The notes under the pieces were generated by a model. It made no database searches. It had not been told where the DNA came from and was given only the letters and a program-made list of their open reading frames with translations. DNA of 8,901 bases from Clostridium sp. CAG:411 (GTDB taxonomy: Bacteria > Bacillota > Clostridia > Lachnospirales > Lachnospiraceae). The number at the start of each line of letters is the position of its first letter. Position 1 is the first letter of the stretch. The stretch lies in the NCBI GenBank assembly GCA_000437275.1, contig FR899642.1:1-8901 (forward strand), in the 5' to 3' direction. Positions 1 through 5,556 of this stretch are shown here, piece after piece. Made by a program: the position numbers and the translations under genes.

Positions 1-21
1 TCCTCTACTTATTTGTTTCAA
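1..21 (-). CDS. Start of a partial gene downstream of fic (TTG start, runs off window)
   Basis: Sixteen bases after the fic stop codon, on the same strand, there is a full-strength Shine-Dalgarno GGAGGTGA (plus-strand 26-33), four bases before a TTG codon at 21-19. The frame reads (M)KQISRG and is open to the window edge. The SD is among the best matches to the 16S tail in this window, so translation starting here is plausible, probably in an operon with fic. Only seven codons are visible, so no function can be assigned. ATG is not available in this position; the TTG start is inferred from spacing. Confidence 0.42.
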
Positions 22-37
22 ACTTTCACCTCCAAAA

Positions 38-928
38 CTAATATACAATCCTAAAATAATCCAAATATGCTTTATATCTATCCTGTGCTGCCAAACAAGT
101 ATCCAATAGATATCCCTTTTCTAAATCCCATTCCTTTAATCCACGATAATAAAACATCTTTAAACTATCTTCCACAATAAATGGAACAATATTATATTTC
201 AGACACTCTTTAAACATAAGCAATCTACCAACACGACCGTTACCATCCTGAAATGGATGGATTCTTTCAAACTTCACATGAAACTTTAAAATATCCTCGA
301 AACTCTTCTCTTCTTTTGCATTATACTCTTTCAATAGCAATTTCATCTTACCAGCAACCTCTTCTGGTAATGCTGTATGCATTCCTCCCACTTCATTTGG
401 CATTTTTTTATAGTCCCCCACAGCAAACCAGTCTTTTCTAGAATCACTCGTCCCATTTTTCAAAAGCATATGAAGTTCCTTAATAAACTTTTCGGTCAAT
501 GTATATTTTGCATGGTCAATGATAGTATCTATACAACGAAAATGATTTACTGTTTCAATCACGTCATCCACACTAAGAACTTCATTCTCTACACCAATTG
601 TATTGGTTTCAAAAATGTATCTAGTCTGGTCATGGGTCAGACGACTTCCTTCCATATGATTAGAATTGTAGGTTAATTCGATTTGTGTTTTATGATAAAT
701 GCCTCCTGCATACTTATTTGCTTTTTCTTCCTGTAAAATCTCCAACAATGTTTTAGAATGTTCCTTTTTCTTGTTTATACGCTCTGGCTTTTCTACCTGT
801 TCTGGAATATTCCAAGTCTTTCCACTAAGAAATGCACCTGGAATACGATTATGCGCACAATAATTTCTCACACTACGTTCCGATATATCCCATTTTTTAG
901 CTATTTCAGCCACAGAAAGGTATCGCAT
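38..928 (-). CDS. Fic family protein with N-terminal helix-turn-helix (probable AMP transferase, class II)
   Basis: 296 aa. Residues about 1-45 (SVAEIAKKWDISERSVRNYC) form an excisionase/MerR-like helix-turn-helix. The Fic core follows, with the catalytic motif HPFQDGNGRVGR at 224-235 (catalytic His224, Asp228, phosphate-binding GNGR). A flap region lies around residues 171-191 (GDYKK...GGMHTALPEEV). An inhibitory-helix motif S-x-x-x-E-G (SNHMEG, 89-94) lies N-terminal to the core, which is the class II arrangement in which the Glu blocks productive ATP binding. All catalytic residues are present, so it should be able to transfer AMP (or another nucleotide moiety) to protein hydroxyls; the target is unknown. 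The start is supported by GGAGGAG at 934-940, five bases from ATG. The HTH suggests that it also binds DNA, perhaps its own promoter, which holds an inverted repeat. A further gene seems to follow downstream within 16 bases. Confidence 0.93.
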   Translation of the reverse strand: MRYLSVAEIAKKWDISERSVRNYCAHNRIPGAFLSGKTWNIPEQVEKPERINKKKEHSKTLLEILQEEKANKYAGGIYHKTQIELTYNSNHMEGSRLTHDQTRYIFETNTIGVENEVLSVDDVIETVNHFRCIDTIIDHAKYTLTEKFIKELHMLLKNGTSDSRKDWFAVGDYKKMPNEVGGMHTALPEEVAGKMKLLLKEYNAKEEKSFEDILKFHVKFERIHPFQDGNGRVGRLLMFKECLKYNIVPFIVEDSLKMFYYRGLKEWDLEKGYLLDTCLAAQDRYKAYLDYFRIVY

Positions 929-974
929 TTACTCTCCTCCATTCATCTCAAAATATTTTTTACCTTTATGATAT

Positions 975-983
975 AGTATACCA
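975..983 (-). promoter_or_regulatory. Probable fic promoter, extended -10 (TGGTATACT)
   Basis: Read on the minus strand, TGG-TATACT lies 47 bases upstream of the fic start codon. The TGn extension can compensate for the lack of a good -35: the hexamer 17 bases upstream is only A/T-rich. One arm of the inverted repeat (986-996) ends just two bases upstream of this element, so a protein bound there would compete with RNA polymerase. No promoter assay is available; the assignment rests on the consensus match. Confidence 0.5.
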
Positions 984-985
984 CA

Positions 986-1039
986 CTATCGGCAAATAAA
1001 TTTGCAAAAATCTATTTTATATATTTTTTTTGCCGATAG
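986..1039. repeat. 11-bp perfect inverted repeat in the fic promoter (operator candidate)
   Basis: CTATCGGCAAA at 986-996 is the exact reverse complement of TTTGCCGATAG at 1029-1039. The 32-base spacer is strongly A/T-rich. Arm centres are 43 bp apart, about four helical turns, so both arms face the same side of the helix. One arm abuts the fic extended -10. The arms are GC-bearing islands in an A/T-rich background, which argues against chance pairing. A loop-forming or cooperative repressor site, perhaps autoregulation by the Fic protein's HTH, is the favoured reading. A cruciform or transcript hairpin is less likely because the loop is long. Confidence 0.6.
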
Positions 1040-1247
1040 CAAAATGAACAAATACACGAGCTCCTCCACAACTCGCACTGACTAAGAACTTGCACATTTT
1101 TCCTTCCAGATGCAGGTTGCACGCTTTTTGCAACTATCTCCCTTTTGCATCTTTGCACATCCCGCAAAATGTTTTACTTTTTAAGTCACACTTTCCAATA
1201 ACATAAAAATAATTTGCATTTTACAAAAAAAATGTAAAAATAGTGAG

Positions 1248-1291
1248 TGAAAAACTTTTTTCATGCCAATAGTATAATGAAAAGCTTTTCA
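1248..1291 (+). promoter_or_regulatory. Sigma operon promoter with twin palindromes
   Basis: TATAAT at 1273-1278 gives a -10 about 25 bases before the first ATG. A matching TTGACA is absent. Instead, TGAAAAAC followed by a T-run (1248-1261), then AGTATA at 1271-1276, resembles the TGAAAC / CGTA layout of ECF sigma promoters, as expected if the sigma factor drives its own operon. Two related palindromes overlap it: TGAAAAACTTTTTTCA (1248-1263, one mismatched centre) and the perfect TGAAAAGCTTTTCA (1278-1291), with centres 29 bp apart and flanking the -10. They could be operator sites. The first may simply be the ECF -35 plus its usual T-tract. Confidence 0.5.
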
Positions 1292-1302
1292 AGAGGTAGG
1301 AG

Positions 1303-1872
1303 ATGATGAACATGAGGGAAGAAGAACTCATTGCCATATTGATGGAGGATACGGAGGCTGGTATGGCAATGGTAATTGATTTATACGGTGATGCTATTAA
1401 AACGATTTGCTATTCCATATTAAAAGGATTTCCAGAGGAAGATATTCAGGAAGCCATTGCAGACACTTTTGTAGGTCTATGGTCTGGAATTGCAAATGGA
1501 CAATATGATGTAATGCGAAATGCAGAAATCAAGTTTTATCTATACGGAATTGCAAGAAAAACAGCCCTTAACAAAAGACGAAAACTTATGAAAAAAAGGC
1601 CCGTAGATAACATTGATGAAGTGGAACAACCGCTGGATTTTAACTTAGAAAAAGAAATGGTAAGAAAGGCTGATTATGAAGTAGTAAATGCCTTAATTCA
1701 TGCACTAAACAGTCCCGACAAAGAAATTTTCTTGTATCGCTATTACAAACAATACAGCATCAAGGAAATTTCGGAGCAATTAAAACTACCCGCAAAAATA
1801 GTAGAAAATAAACTAACCAGAGGACGCAAAAAGTTAAAAATACAATTGTTACAGTGCGGTGTTACAATGTGA
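1303..1872 (+). CDS. ECF-like sigma-70 family RNA polymerase sigma factor
   Basis: 189 aa, the usual size for an extracytoplasmic-function sigma factor. Region 2 spans about 22-95: ADTFVGLW at 53-60 fits the core-binding segment, and FYLYGIARKTALNKRR at 78-93 fits the -10-recognition helices. A charged linker follows, and region 4 spans about 125-180 with its HTH in YSIKEISEQLKLPAKIVENKLTRGRKKL. It should direct RNA polymerase to a small regulon in response to an envelope signal. Three in-frame ATGs (1303, 1306, 1312) are possible. GAGG at 1293-1296 suits 1303 and AGGAG at 1298-1302 suits 1312, so the first three residues are uncertain. The membrane protein 52 bases downstream is its probable anti-sigma partner. 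Confidence 0.92.
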   Translation: MMNMREEELIAILMEDTEAGMAMVIDLYGDAIKTICYSILKGFPEEDIQEAIADTFVGLWSGIANGQYDVMRNAEIKFYLYGIARKTALNKRRKLMKKRPVDNIDEVEQPLDFNLEKEMVRKADYEVVNALIHALNSPDKEIFLYRYYKQYSIKEISEQLKLPAKIVENKLTRGRKKLKIQLLQCGVTM

Positions 1873-1924
1873 ACAAACAGGGCAAAAATGGAACGGAATA
1901 TTTTGTTTAGAAGGAGGTTTTTCT

Positions 1925-3406
1925 ATGACAAAAAAGGAGCAAAACTTAGAAGAAAAATTAGAAGCATTACATCTGTACATAGAAGAAGAACCAAAAACGG
2001 AAGTTATGCGTGAGGAAGAGAAAAAGGAACTATTGCATACGGTCATGGACAAGATTGCAATACAAAAAAAACAAATGGAAAATGGAACAGAAAAAAATGT
2101 GCGGACAATTACACCAAAAAGAAAGAAGCGTGGTATTATGAAAAAAAATCATACAAAAGTGGCTGTTGCTGTCATCGGTGTTTTATTAGCTGGAAGTACC
2201 ATAACAGCAGGTGCCAGAGCAATCTACTTAAATTCACATTTGGCTGATTACTTTAGAATTGCTTCTCCTGCAAACAAAAAGGATGCAGATAAATTAAAAG
2301 ATACAACCAAAAATATGGTACAAAATCTAAATAAAACAGCTACCAGCAACGGCATTACCTTAACAGCCAAACAGGTAATTGGAGATGATTACGGTTGCTA
2401 TTTATTATTGACCGTATCCGGAATCAAAAATAAAGCTGCAGAAGACGATTTGCTTTCCACTCCAGCCTTCAAAAATCTAAACATTACCATTCCAGGTAAA
2501 GACAGCTTACAAATTTCAGACTTAAAATGCATGGGACTGGAAAACGGTATTTATAACTATATTTTAAAAATAGGTTGTGAAAATCTGGAGGGCAGTAAGA
2601 TTACGATTCATGCAAAAGATTTCGGCTATCAAAAGAAAAAGTTTACCTCCGTGGCAAAGGGAAACTGGAAATTACAATGGAATGTATCCTATAGCGGAAA
2701 AACAAAAGAGTATGCTGTAAACAAAGCTATTAATGTATATGGTGGAAAAGCAGTTTGGGATACTTTAAGCATTACACCTTTATCTGCATCTATTTCCCTG
2801 ACTATGAAAACTAAAAATAAAATAGAAATGTCAGAAGCTTCGGCAAATGATGCCCTTTATGTAGACTTTGCAAATGGAAAACGCTTAAACACTAAATATA
2901 TGGATGCGGAAAATGTCTATGATGATACAACAAAAATCTCTATGAGTTTTCCTACCATCACAGATATTGATACTATCGTAAGTGTAACCTTTGCGGGTGT
3001 TACCTATCCAATCCATCCAGAAAAAGCTGTTGCTAAAACAACGTATACGAACAAAGAGATGAACTTTTCTCTTCAACTGTCAGATGAGCTGAAACAGGTT
3101 ATTACAACACCGAAAACAGAGAATTATAAAGATGCTGATTTCAATGCCAACGGTCAAAGAGTAAACTTTATTGGTAAAAAAGACAATACAAAAATGACTT
3201 TATTCACCATATTCCGCATAAAAGGTATGTGGTCACCAGAAGAAGCTGAAGATAAAAATCCAATGGCAAACTATATTGCCTATCGAGATGGCTACACCTA
3301 TTTTATTCAATATGGTGAAATCGTAGATGAAGCACAAAATAAAGCCTTTGCAAATCTTTTAAATAAGGAATCGGGCATTGAACAATTTATTGCATTCTTA
3401 AAATAA
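1925..3406 (+). CDS. DUF4179-like membrane anti-sigma factor
   Basis: 493 aa. An acidic/basic cytoplasmic segment (1-77, likely sigma-binding) precedes one transmembrane helix (about 78-100, VAVAVIGVLLAGSTITAGA). A large extracellular region follows. Its first part (about 102-372, including SNGITLTAKQVIGDDYGCYL) resembles DUF4179, a domain usually encoded next to ECF sigma genes. The last 121 residues (373-493, starting TYTNKEMNFSLQL) look like a separate mixed alpha/beta module. The likely job is to hold the upstream sigma factor at the membrane until a signal is sensed outside. The ATG at 1925 is chosen because AGGAGG at 1912-1917 sits seven bases before it. The frame is open back to 1859, but that extension would overlap the sigma gene and lacks an SD. 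The sensing ligand is unknown. Confidence 0.8.
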   Translation: MTKKEQNLEEKLEALHLYIEEEPKTEVMREEEKKELLHTVMDKIAIQKKQMENGTEKNVRTITPKRKKRGIMKKNHTKVAVAVIGVLLAGSTITAGARAIYLNSHLADYFRIASPANKKDADKLKDTTKNMVQNLNKTATSNGITLTAKQVIGDDYGCYLLLTVSGIKNKAAEDDLLSTPAFKNLNITIPGKDSLQISDLKCMGLENGIYNYILKIGCENLEGSKITIHAKDFGYQKKKFTSVAKGNWKLQWNVSYSGKTKEYAVNKAINVYGGKAVWDTLSITPLSASISLTMKTKNKIEMSEASANDALYVDFANGKRLNTKYMDAENVYDDTTKISMSFPTITDIDTIVSVTFAGVTYPIHPEKAVAKTTYTNKEMNFSLQLSDELKQVITTPKTENYKDADFNANGQRVNFIGKKDNTKMTLFTIFRIKGMWSPEEAEDKNPMANYIAYRDGYTYFIQYGEIVDEAQNKAFANLLNKESGIEQFIAFLK

Positions 3407-3425
3407 TAAAGTTAAACATCTAAAC

Positions 3426-3499
3426 CTATCGTAACCTGTAGGATTGCCAAAACTGCATACGATAGACGTTCATACGGTATTTTCCGTACCGAAAATACC
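3426..3499 (+). other. Two stem-loops in the 3' region of the sigma operon
   Basis: CTATCGTA (3426-3433) pairs exactly with TACGATAG (3458-3465). Right after it, GGTATTTTC (3476-3484) pairs exactly with GAAAATACC (3491-3499) across a six-base loop. An alternative short stem, TACGG/CCGTA (3473-3477 with 3484-3488), would compete with the second. Neither is followed by a T-run, so they are not terminators; the terminator comes next. They may protect the mRNA 3' end or belong to a small RNA made from the 3' region. No known RNA family was recognised. Confidence 0.45.
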
Positions 3500-3516
3500 A
3501 GCCTGTAAGTTGTAAC

Positions 3517-3565
3517 AAGAAAGTAGCGATTATACCACAAATCGCTACTTTCTTTCTCTTTCTAT
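3517..3565 (+). terminator. Rho-independent terminator of the sigma/anti-sigma operon
   Basis: A perfect 15-bp stem, AAGAAAGTAGCGATT (3517-3531) with its complement at 3540-3554, has an eight-base loop and is followed by a pyrimidine/T-rich tail. It lies 110 bases past the anti-sigma stop and before the zinc-ribbon gene, so it should separate the two units. The A-rich left flank could let it act on the other strand too, but no minus-strand gene is near. Confidence 0.85.
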
Positions 3566-3658
3566 TCTTCCCACGATATGCTAAAATAAAACAAAGATAT
3601 ATATAAGATGATTACAAAAATAATTGTTTAAACCCATCGAAATCACGGAGGAGAAAAC

Positions 3659-4876
3659 ATGGTATATCGTTGTTTAAATTGTGGCGCAGCAACTAAATAC
3701 GACGCCAAAATCGGTCGAATGGTTTGCGATTCCTGCTGTTCCATTTGGGACCCTGCACTTTTGCAGGCACAGTCCATACCAGAAAACGAAATAGAAAGAA
3801 AAACACCAGAAGAACAGCAAAAAGAACGTTCTTCCTTTGGTGCTACCGCCACTTTAGATTGTCCTGTCTATCACTGCACTGCTTGTGGAGCTAAGTTACT
3901 CATCAATGAGGTGGAAAGTGCCACCTACTGTGCCTATTGTGGACAACCTACCGTAATCTTTGACCGAATAAGCCAACAAAAACAACCCAAATATTTAATT
4001 CCTTTTCGAATAAATAAAGCACTTGCAACGGAAAAAGTGAAGGCTCGACTTTCCAGTGGTTCCTTTATTCCAAAAGAAATTCAAAATGTGAAACCAGAAC
4101 ATGTACGTGGTATTTATATTCCTTACAAACTAATCGATTTGGATTATAACGACGTACAAATATATATTGAACAACCTTCCAAGAAAAACAGGCGTGTCAA
4201 ACGCTATTTGCGCGAAGGAACCGCAAAATTTAGAAATCTTACTTTAGATACTTCCATTTCTTTCAATGACGAATCGGCCAAACGATTAGAACCTTATGAA
4301 ATGATAAGTTTAAAGCCATTTGAACCAGTTTACTTATCTGGATTTTATGCTGATTGCTCCGATGAAGACATTTATATCACAAAGAAAAAGGCAGAAAAAC
4401 GTGCAAGGGATTTGTTTGTTTATAAAATGAAACAACAAATCAAACAGGAGGACAGAACAATCCCTACACTTTTCTCTGAGGACCCAGAAATCAATATCAA
4501 AAAAATGGAAGATATTTTGCTGCCCGCCTGGTTCTTTGTATTTCGATATAGAAATAAAAGTTACACCATCATGGTAAATGGACAAACCGGAAAAGTTGTT
4601 GGAACCGTTCCGATTGATCGTGCAAGAGTTTTTATGACCTTTCTTCCATTAACACTTGCTTTTACCTTACTCATTTTCATTGTTTTATTCATAGTAATCA
4701 CGCCAAATCCCGAATTACTGGATGCCTTAATAGAAGGTACTACTCTGGCTGGTCTTTTAGTTTGGTTAAAAAGCATTCGATTATGGAAACAATATGAAAA
4801 CAGCAAAACACTTACCATGGATTTACAAATGCAAGACTATTCCAAAATACGTGTCAATGAACAGGAAGGAGATTAA
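3659..4876 (+). CDS. Double zinc-ribbon membrane protein of unknown function
   Basis: 405 aa. Two zinc ribbons lie at the N-terminus: C5-x2-C8 with C23-x2-C26, and C73-x2-C76 with C91-x2-C94. A soluble region of about 200 residues follows, including KYLIPFRINK at 111-120. The segment LPAWFFVFRYRNKSYTIMVN (288-307) continues into GQTGKVVGTVP and resembles the small beta-sheet 'NGqTGkvvG' element of this family. There are two hydrophobic helices (about 325-347 and 352-371) and a short cytoplasmic tail. Such proteins are widespread in Clostridia and are sometimes misnamed PriA-like helicases because of the zinc ribbons; no helicase motif is present here. The role is unknown; a zinc-stabilised cytoplasmic domain tethered to the membrane is what the sequence supports. 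GGAGGAG at 3647-3653 supports the start. No clear promoter is seen in 3566-3646. The gene is probably co-transcribed with the small membrane protein five bases downstream. Confidence 0.85.
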   Translation: MVYRCLNCGAATKYDAKIGRMVCDSCCSIWDPALLQAQSIPENEIERKTPEEQQKERSSFGATATLDCPVYHCTACGAKLLINEVESATYCAYCGQPTVIFDRISQQKQPKYLIPFRINKALATEKVKARLSSGSFIPKEIQNVKPEHVRGIYIPYKLIDLDYNDVQIYIEQPSKKNRRVKRYLREGTAKFRNLTLDTSISFNDESAKRLEPYEMISLKPFEPVYLSGFYADCSDEDIYITKKKAEKRARDLFVYKMKQQIKQEDRTIPTLFSEDPEINIKKMEDILLPAWFFVFRYRNKSYTIMVNGQTGKVVGTVPIDRARVFMTFLPLTLAFTLLIFIVLFIVITPNPELLDALIEGTTLAGLLVWLKSIRLWKQYENSKTLTMDLQMQDYSKIRVNEQEGD

Positions 4877-4881
4877 TAAAT

Positions 4882-5061
4882 ATGCTACCTTTTATTTACC
4901 TATTATTTTCTCTTTTTTTAGGCAGTGGTATCTCTGCCATAATTGTTATGCATTGCATAAAAAAATCCAATGCACATGGCGAAAAAGAAGGAACTTTTGA
5001 AGATTTTACGAATTGTGATATGGAAATTCTCCGCAAAAAGGATTCTTGGACTATTGTTTAA
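4882..5061 (+). CDS. Small single-pass membrane protein (59 aa)
   Basis: 59 aa, beginning MLPFIYLLFSLFLGSG. A hydrophobic helix covers about residues 2-25, with a glycine-rich GSGIS centre. A hydrophilic, mostly charged tail follows (HCIKKSNAHGEKEG..., ending KKDSWTIV). It starts five bases after the zinc-ribbon stop. AAGGAG (4866-4871), inside the end of that gene, lies ten bases before the ATG, so the two are probably translationally linked. Terminator hairpins follow closely after its stop, which supports it as the last gene of the unit. No family was recognised. It may be a regulator or subunit of the zinc-ribbon membrane protein; this is inferred only from the coupling and shared membrane location. 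Confidence 0.72.
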   Translation: MLPFIYLLFSLFLGSGISAIIVMHCIKKSNAHGEKEGTFEDFTNCDMEILRKKDSWTIV

Positions 5062-5072
5062 CCAAATCAAGT

Positions 5073-5121
5073 AAGTCCCCTACCTCAACTGCAAAAAATA
5101 ATAAGCAGTGAGTGGGGACTT
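5073..5121 (+). terminator. Long imperfect hairpin after the small membrane protein gene
   Basis: AAGTCCCC (5073-5080) pairs with GGGGACTT (5114-5121). Inside it, CTCA and CTGC pair with GCAG and TGAG around an A-rich loop, with a single-base bulge. The total is about 16 bp. The downstream bases (CTATAGAATAAG) are not a T-run, so it is weak as a classical terminator and may instead stabilise the 3' end before the terminator that follows. Confidence 0.55.
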
Positions 5122-5130
5122 CTATAGAAT

Positions 5131-5172
5131 AAGAAAGGATAGAACCTAACCCTTCTATCCTTTCTTGTCTTG
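5131..5172 (+). terminator. Rho-independent terminator
   Basis: A perfect 14-bp stem, AAGAAAGGATAGAA (5131-5144) with TTCTATCCTTTCTT (5153-5166), has an eight-base loop and a moderately T-rich end. It ends the zinc-ribbon/small-protein unit. Read on the minus strand, the same stem ends in a short T-run and could have served the decayed minus-strand gene whose stop is at 5199-5201. Confidence 0.8.
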
Positions 5173-5198
5173 TACCATGTAAAATATAATAAACTTTT

Positions 5199-5391
5199 CT
5201 AACCTGCAAACTGTGCTTCTTCAAAATATAGTGTAGGACTCATATGTTTGGTTGCTACAATATATCCTGTTTTTCCATTGCTTTTTTTCACTTGGAAATA
5301 TACCTTATTTCCTTTATAAACGACCTTATTTAGTTTTACCACATGTCCCTTTTTTAATTACTTTTGATGCCTTCGTATATCCTTTCACCTA
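5199..5391 (-). pseudogene. Frameshifted 3' remnant of an SH3-like surface protein gene
   Basis: Read on the minus strand, one frame ending in TAG at 5201-5199 encodes GHVVKLNKVVYKGNKVYFQV, then KKSNGKTGYIVATKHMSPT, then LYFEEAQFAG and stop. The GKTGYI motif and short beta-strand pattern are those of bacterial SH3-like cell-wall domains. Upstream, the reading continues as KGYTKASKVIKKG only in another frame; the two join at a GGG run (plus-strand CCC 5347-5349), consistent with one extra base. That frame is then closed by TAG at 5391-5389. No start or signal peptide is present. It is most likely the tail of a lost secreted or wall protein gene. The terminator at 5131-5166 could have been its own. 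Confidence 0.68.
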
Positions 5392-5556
5392 ACTTTTCTT
5401 TCTATTTCTGACCTGTCACAAGCCAAAATTTCAAAAAAATTACCAAACAGGCTAAAATAACATAAAAAGTACAAAAATATATTATAGAATAAAATCCAAA
5501 AATAACTTTACAGAATACTTATCAACATCTTCAATCGAAAGGAACAGGTGAAATTT
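5392..5556 (+). other. AT-rich leader/promoter region of the secreted Ig-like protein gene
   Basis: Very A/T-rich sequence between the pseudogene and the next start. A/T-rich hexamers such as TATATT and TATAGAAT near 5478-5490 could serve as a -10, but no convincing -35 is paired with them, so the promoter is not assigned. Short pairings (AGCC/GGCT at 5421-5424 and 5450-5453) are too weak to interpret. AGGTGA at 5546-5551 is the ribosome binding site of the next gene. Confidence 0.4.

Larger units (their letters stand above)
929..1302. other. Divergent intergenic region between fic and the sigma factor gene
   Basis: 374 bases without a convincing gene. The left part holds the fic promoter and its inverted repeat. 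The middle (about 1085-1165) is less AT-rich and carries three TTGCAC copies (1090, 1117, 1153) plus a 6-bp inverted repeat GTTGCA/TGCAAC (1116-1121 and 1129-1134); their role is unknown. The right part has an inverted repeat TTTTACA/TGTAAAA (1219-1225 and 1233-1239) around an A-tract, then the sigma gene promoter. I see no degenerate coding sequence here. Confidence 0.7.

Noticed and set aside
986..1057. 23-codon minus-strand ORF with GTG start after GGAGGAG, upstream of fic
   Set aside because: The SD is good, but the ORF is short, lies upstream of the fic -10 and so outside the predicted transcript, and its ends coincide with the inverted repeat. Kept only as a note.
1859..1924. Upstream extension of the anti-sigma frame from ATG 1859
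   Set aside because: It overlaps the sigma gene end and has no ribosome binding site, whereas AGGAGG is ideally placed for ATG 1925.
3626..3633. GTTTAAAC palindrome upstream of the zinc-ribbon gene
   Set aside because: An eight-base AT-rich palindrome is expected by chance in this composition and has no second copy or promoter link.
3659..4876. PriA-like helicase label for the zinc-ribbon protein
   Set aside because: Only Cys pairs are shared; no Walker or helicase motifs are present, and it has two membrane helices.
5548..5556. GTG start three codons upstream for the secreted Ig-like protein
   Set aside because: The GTG lies inside the AGGTGA ribosome binding site that serves ATG 5557.
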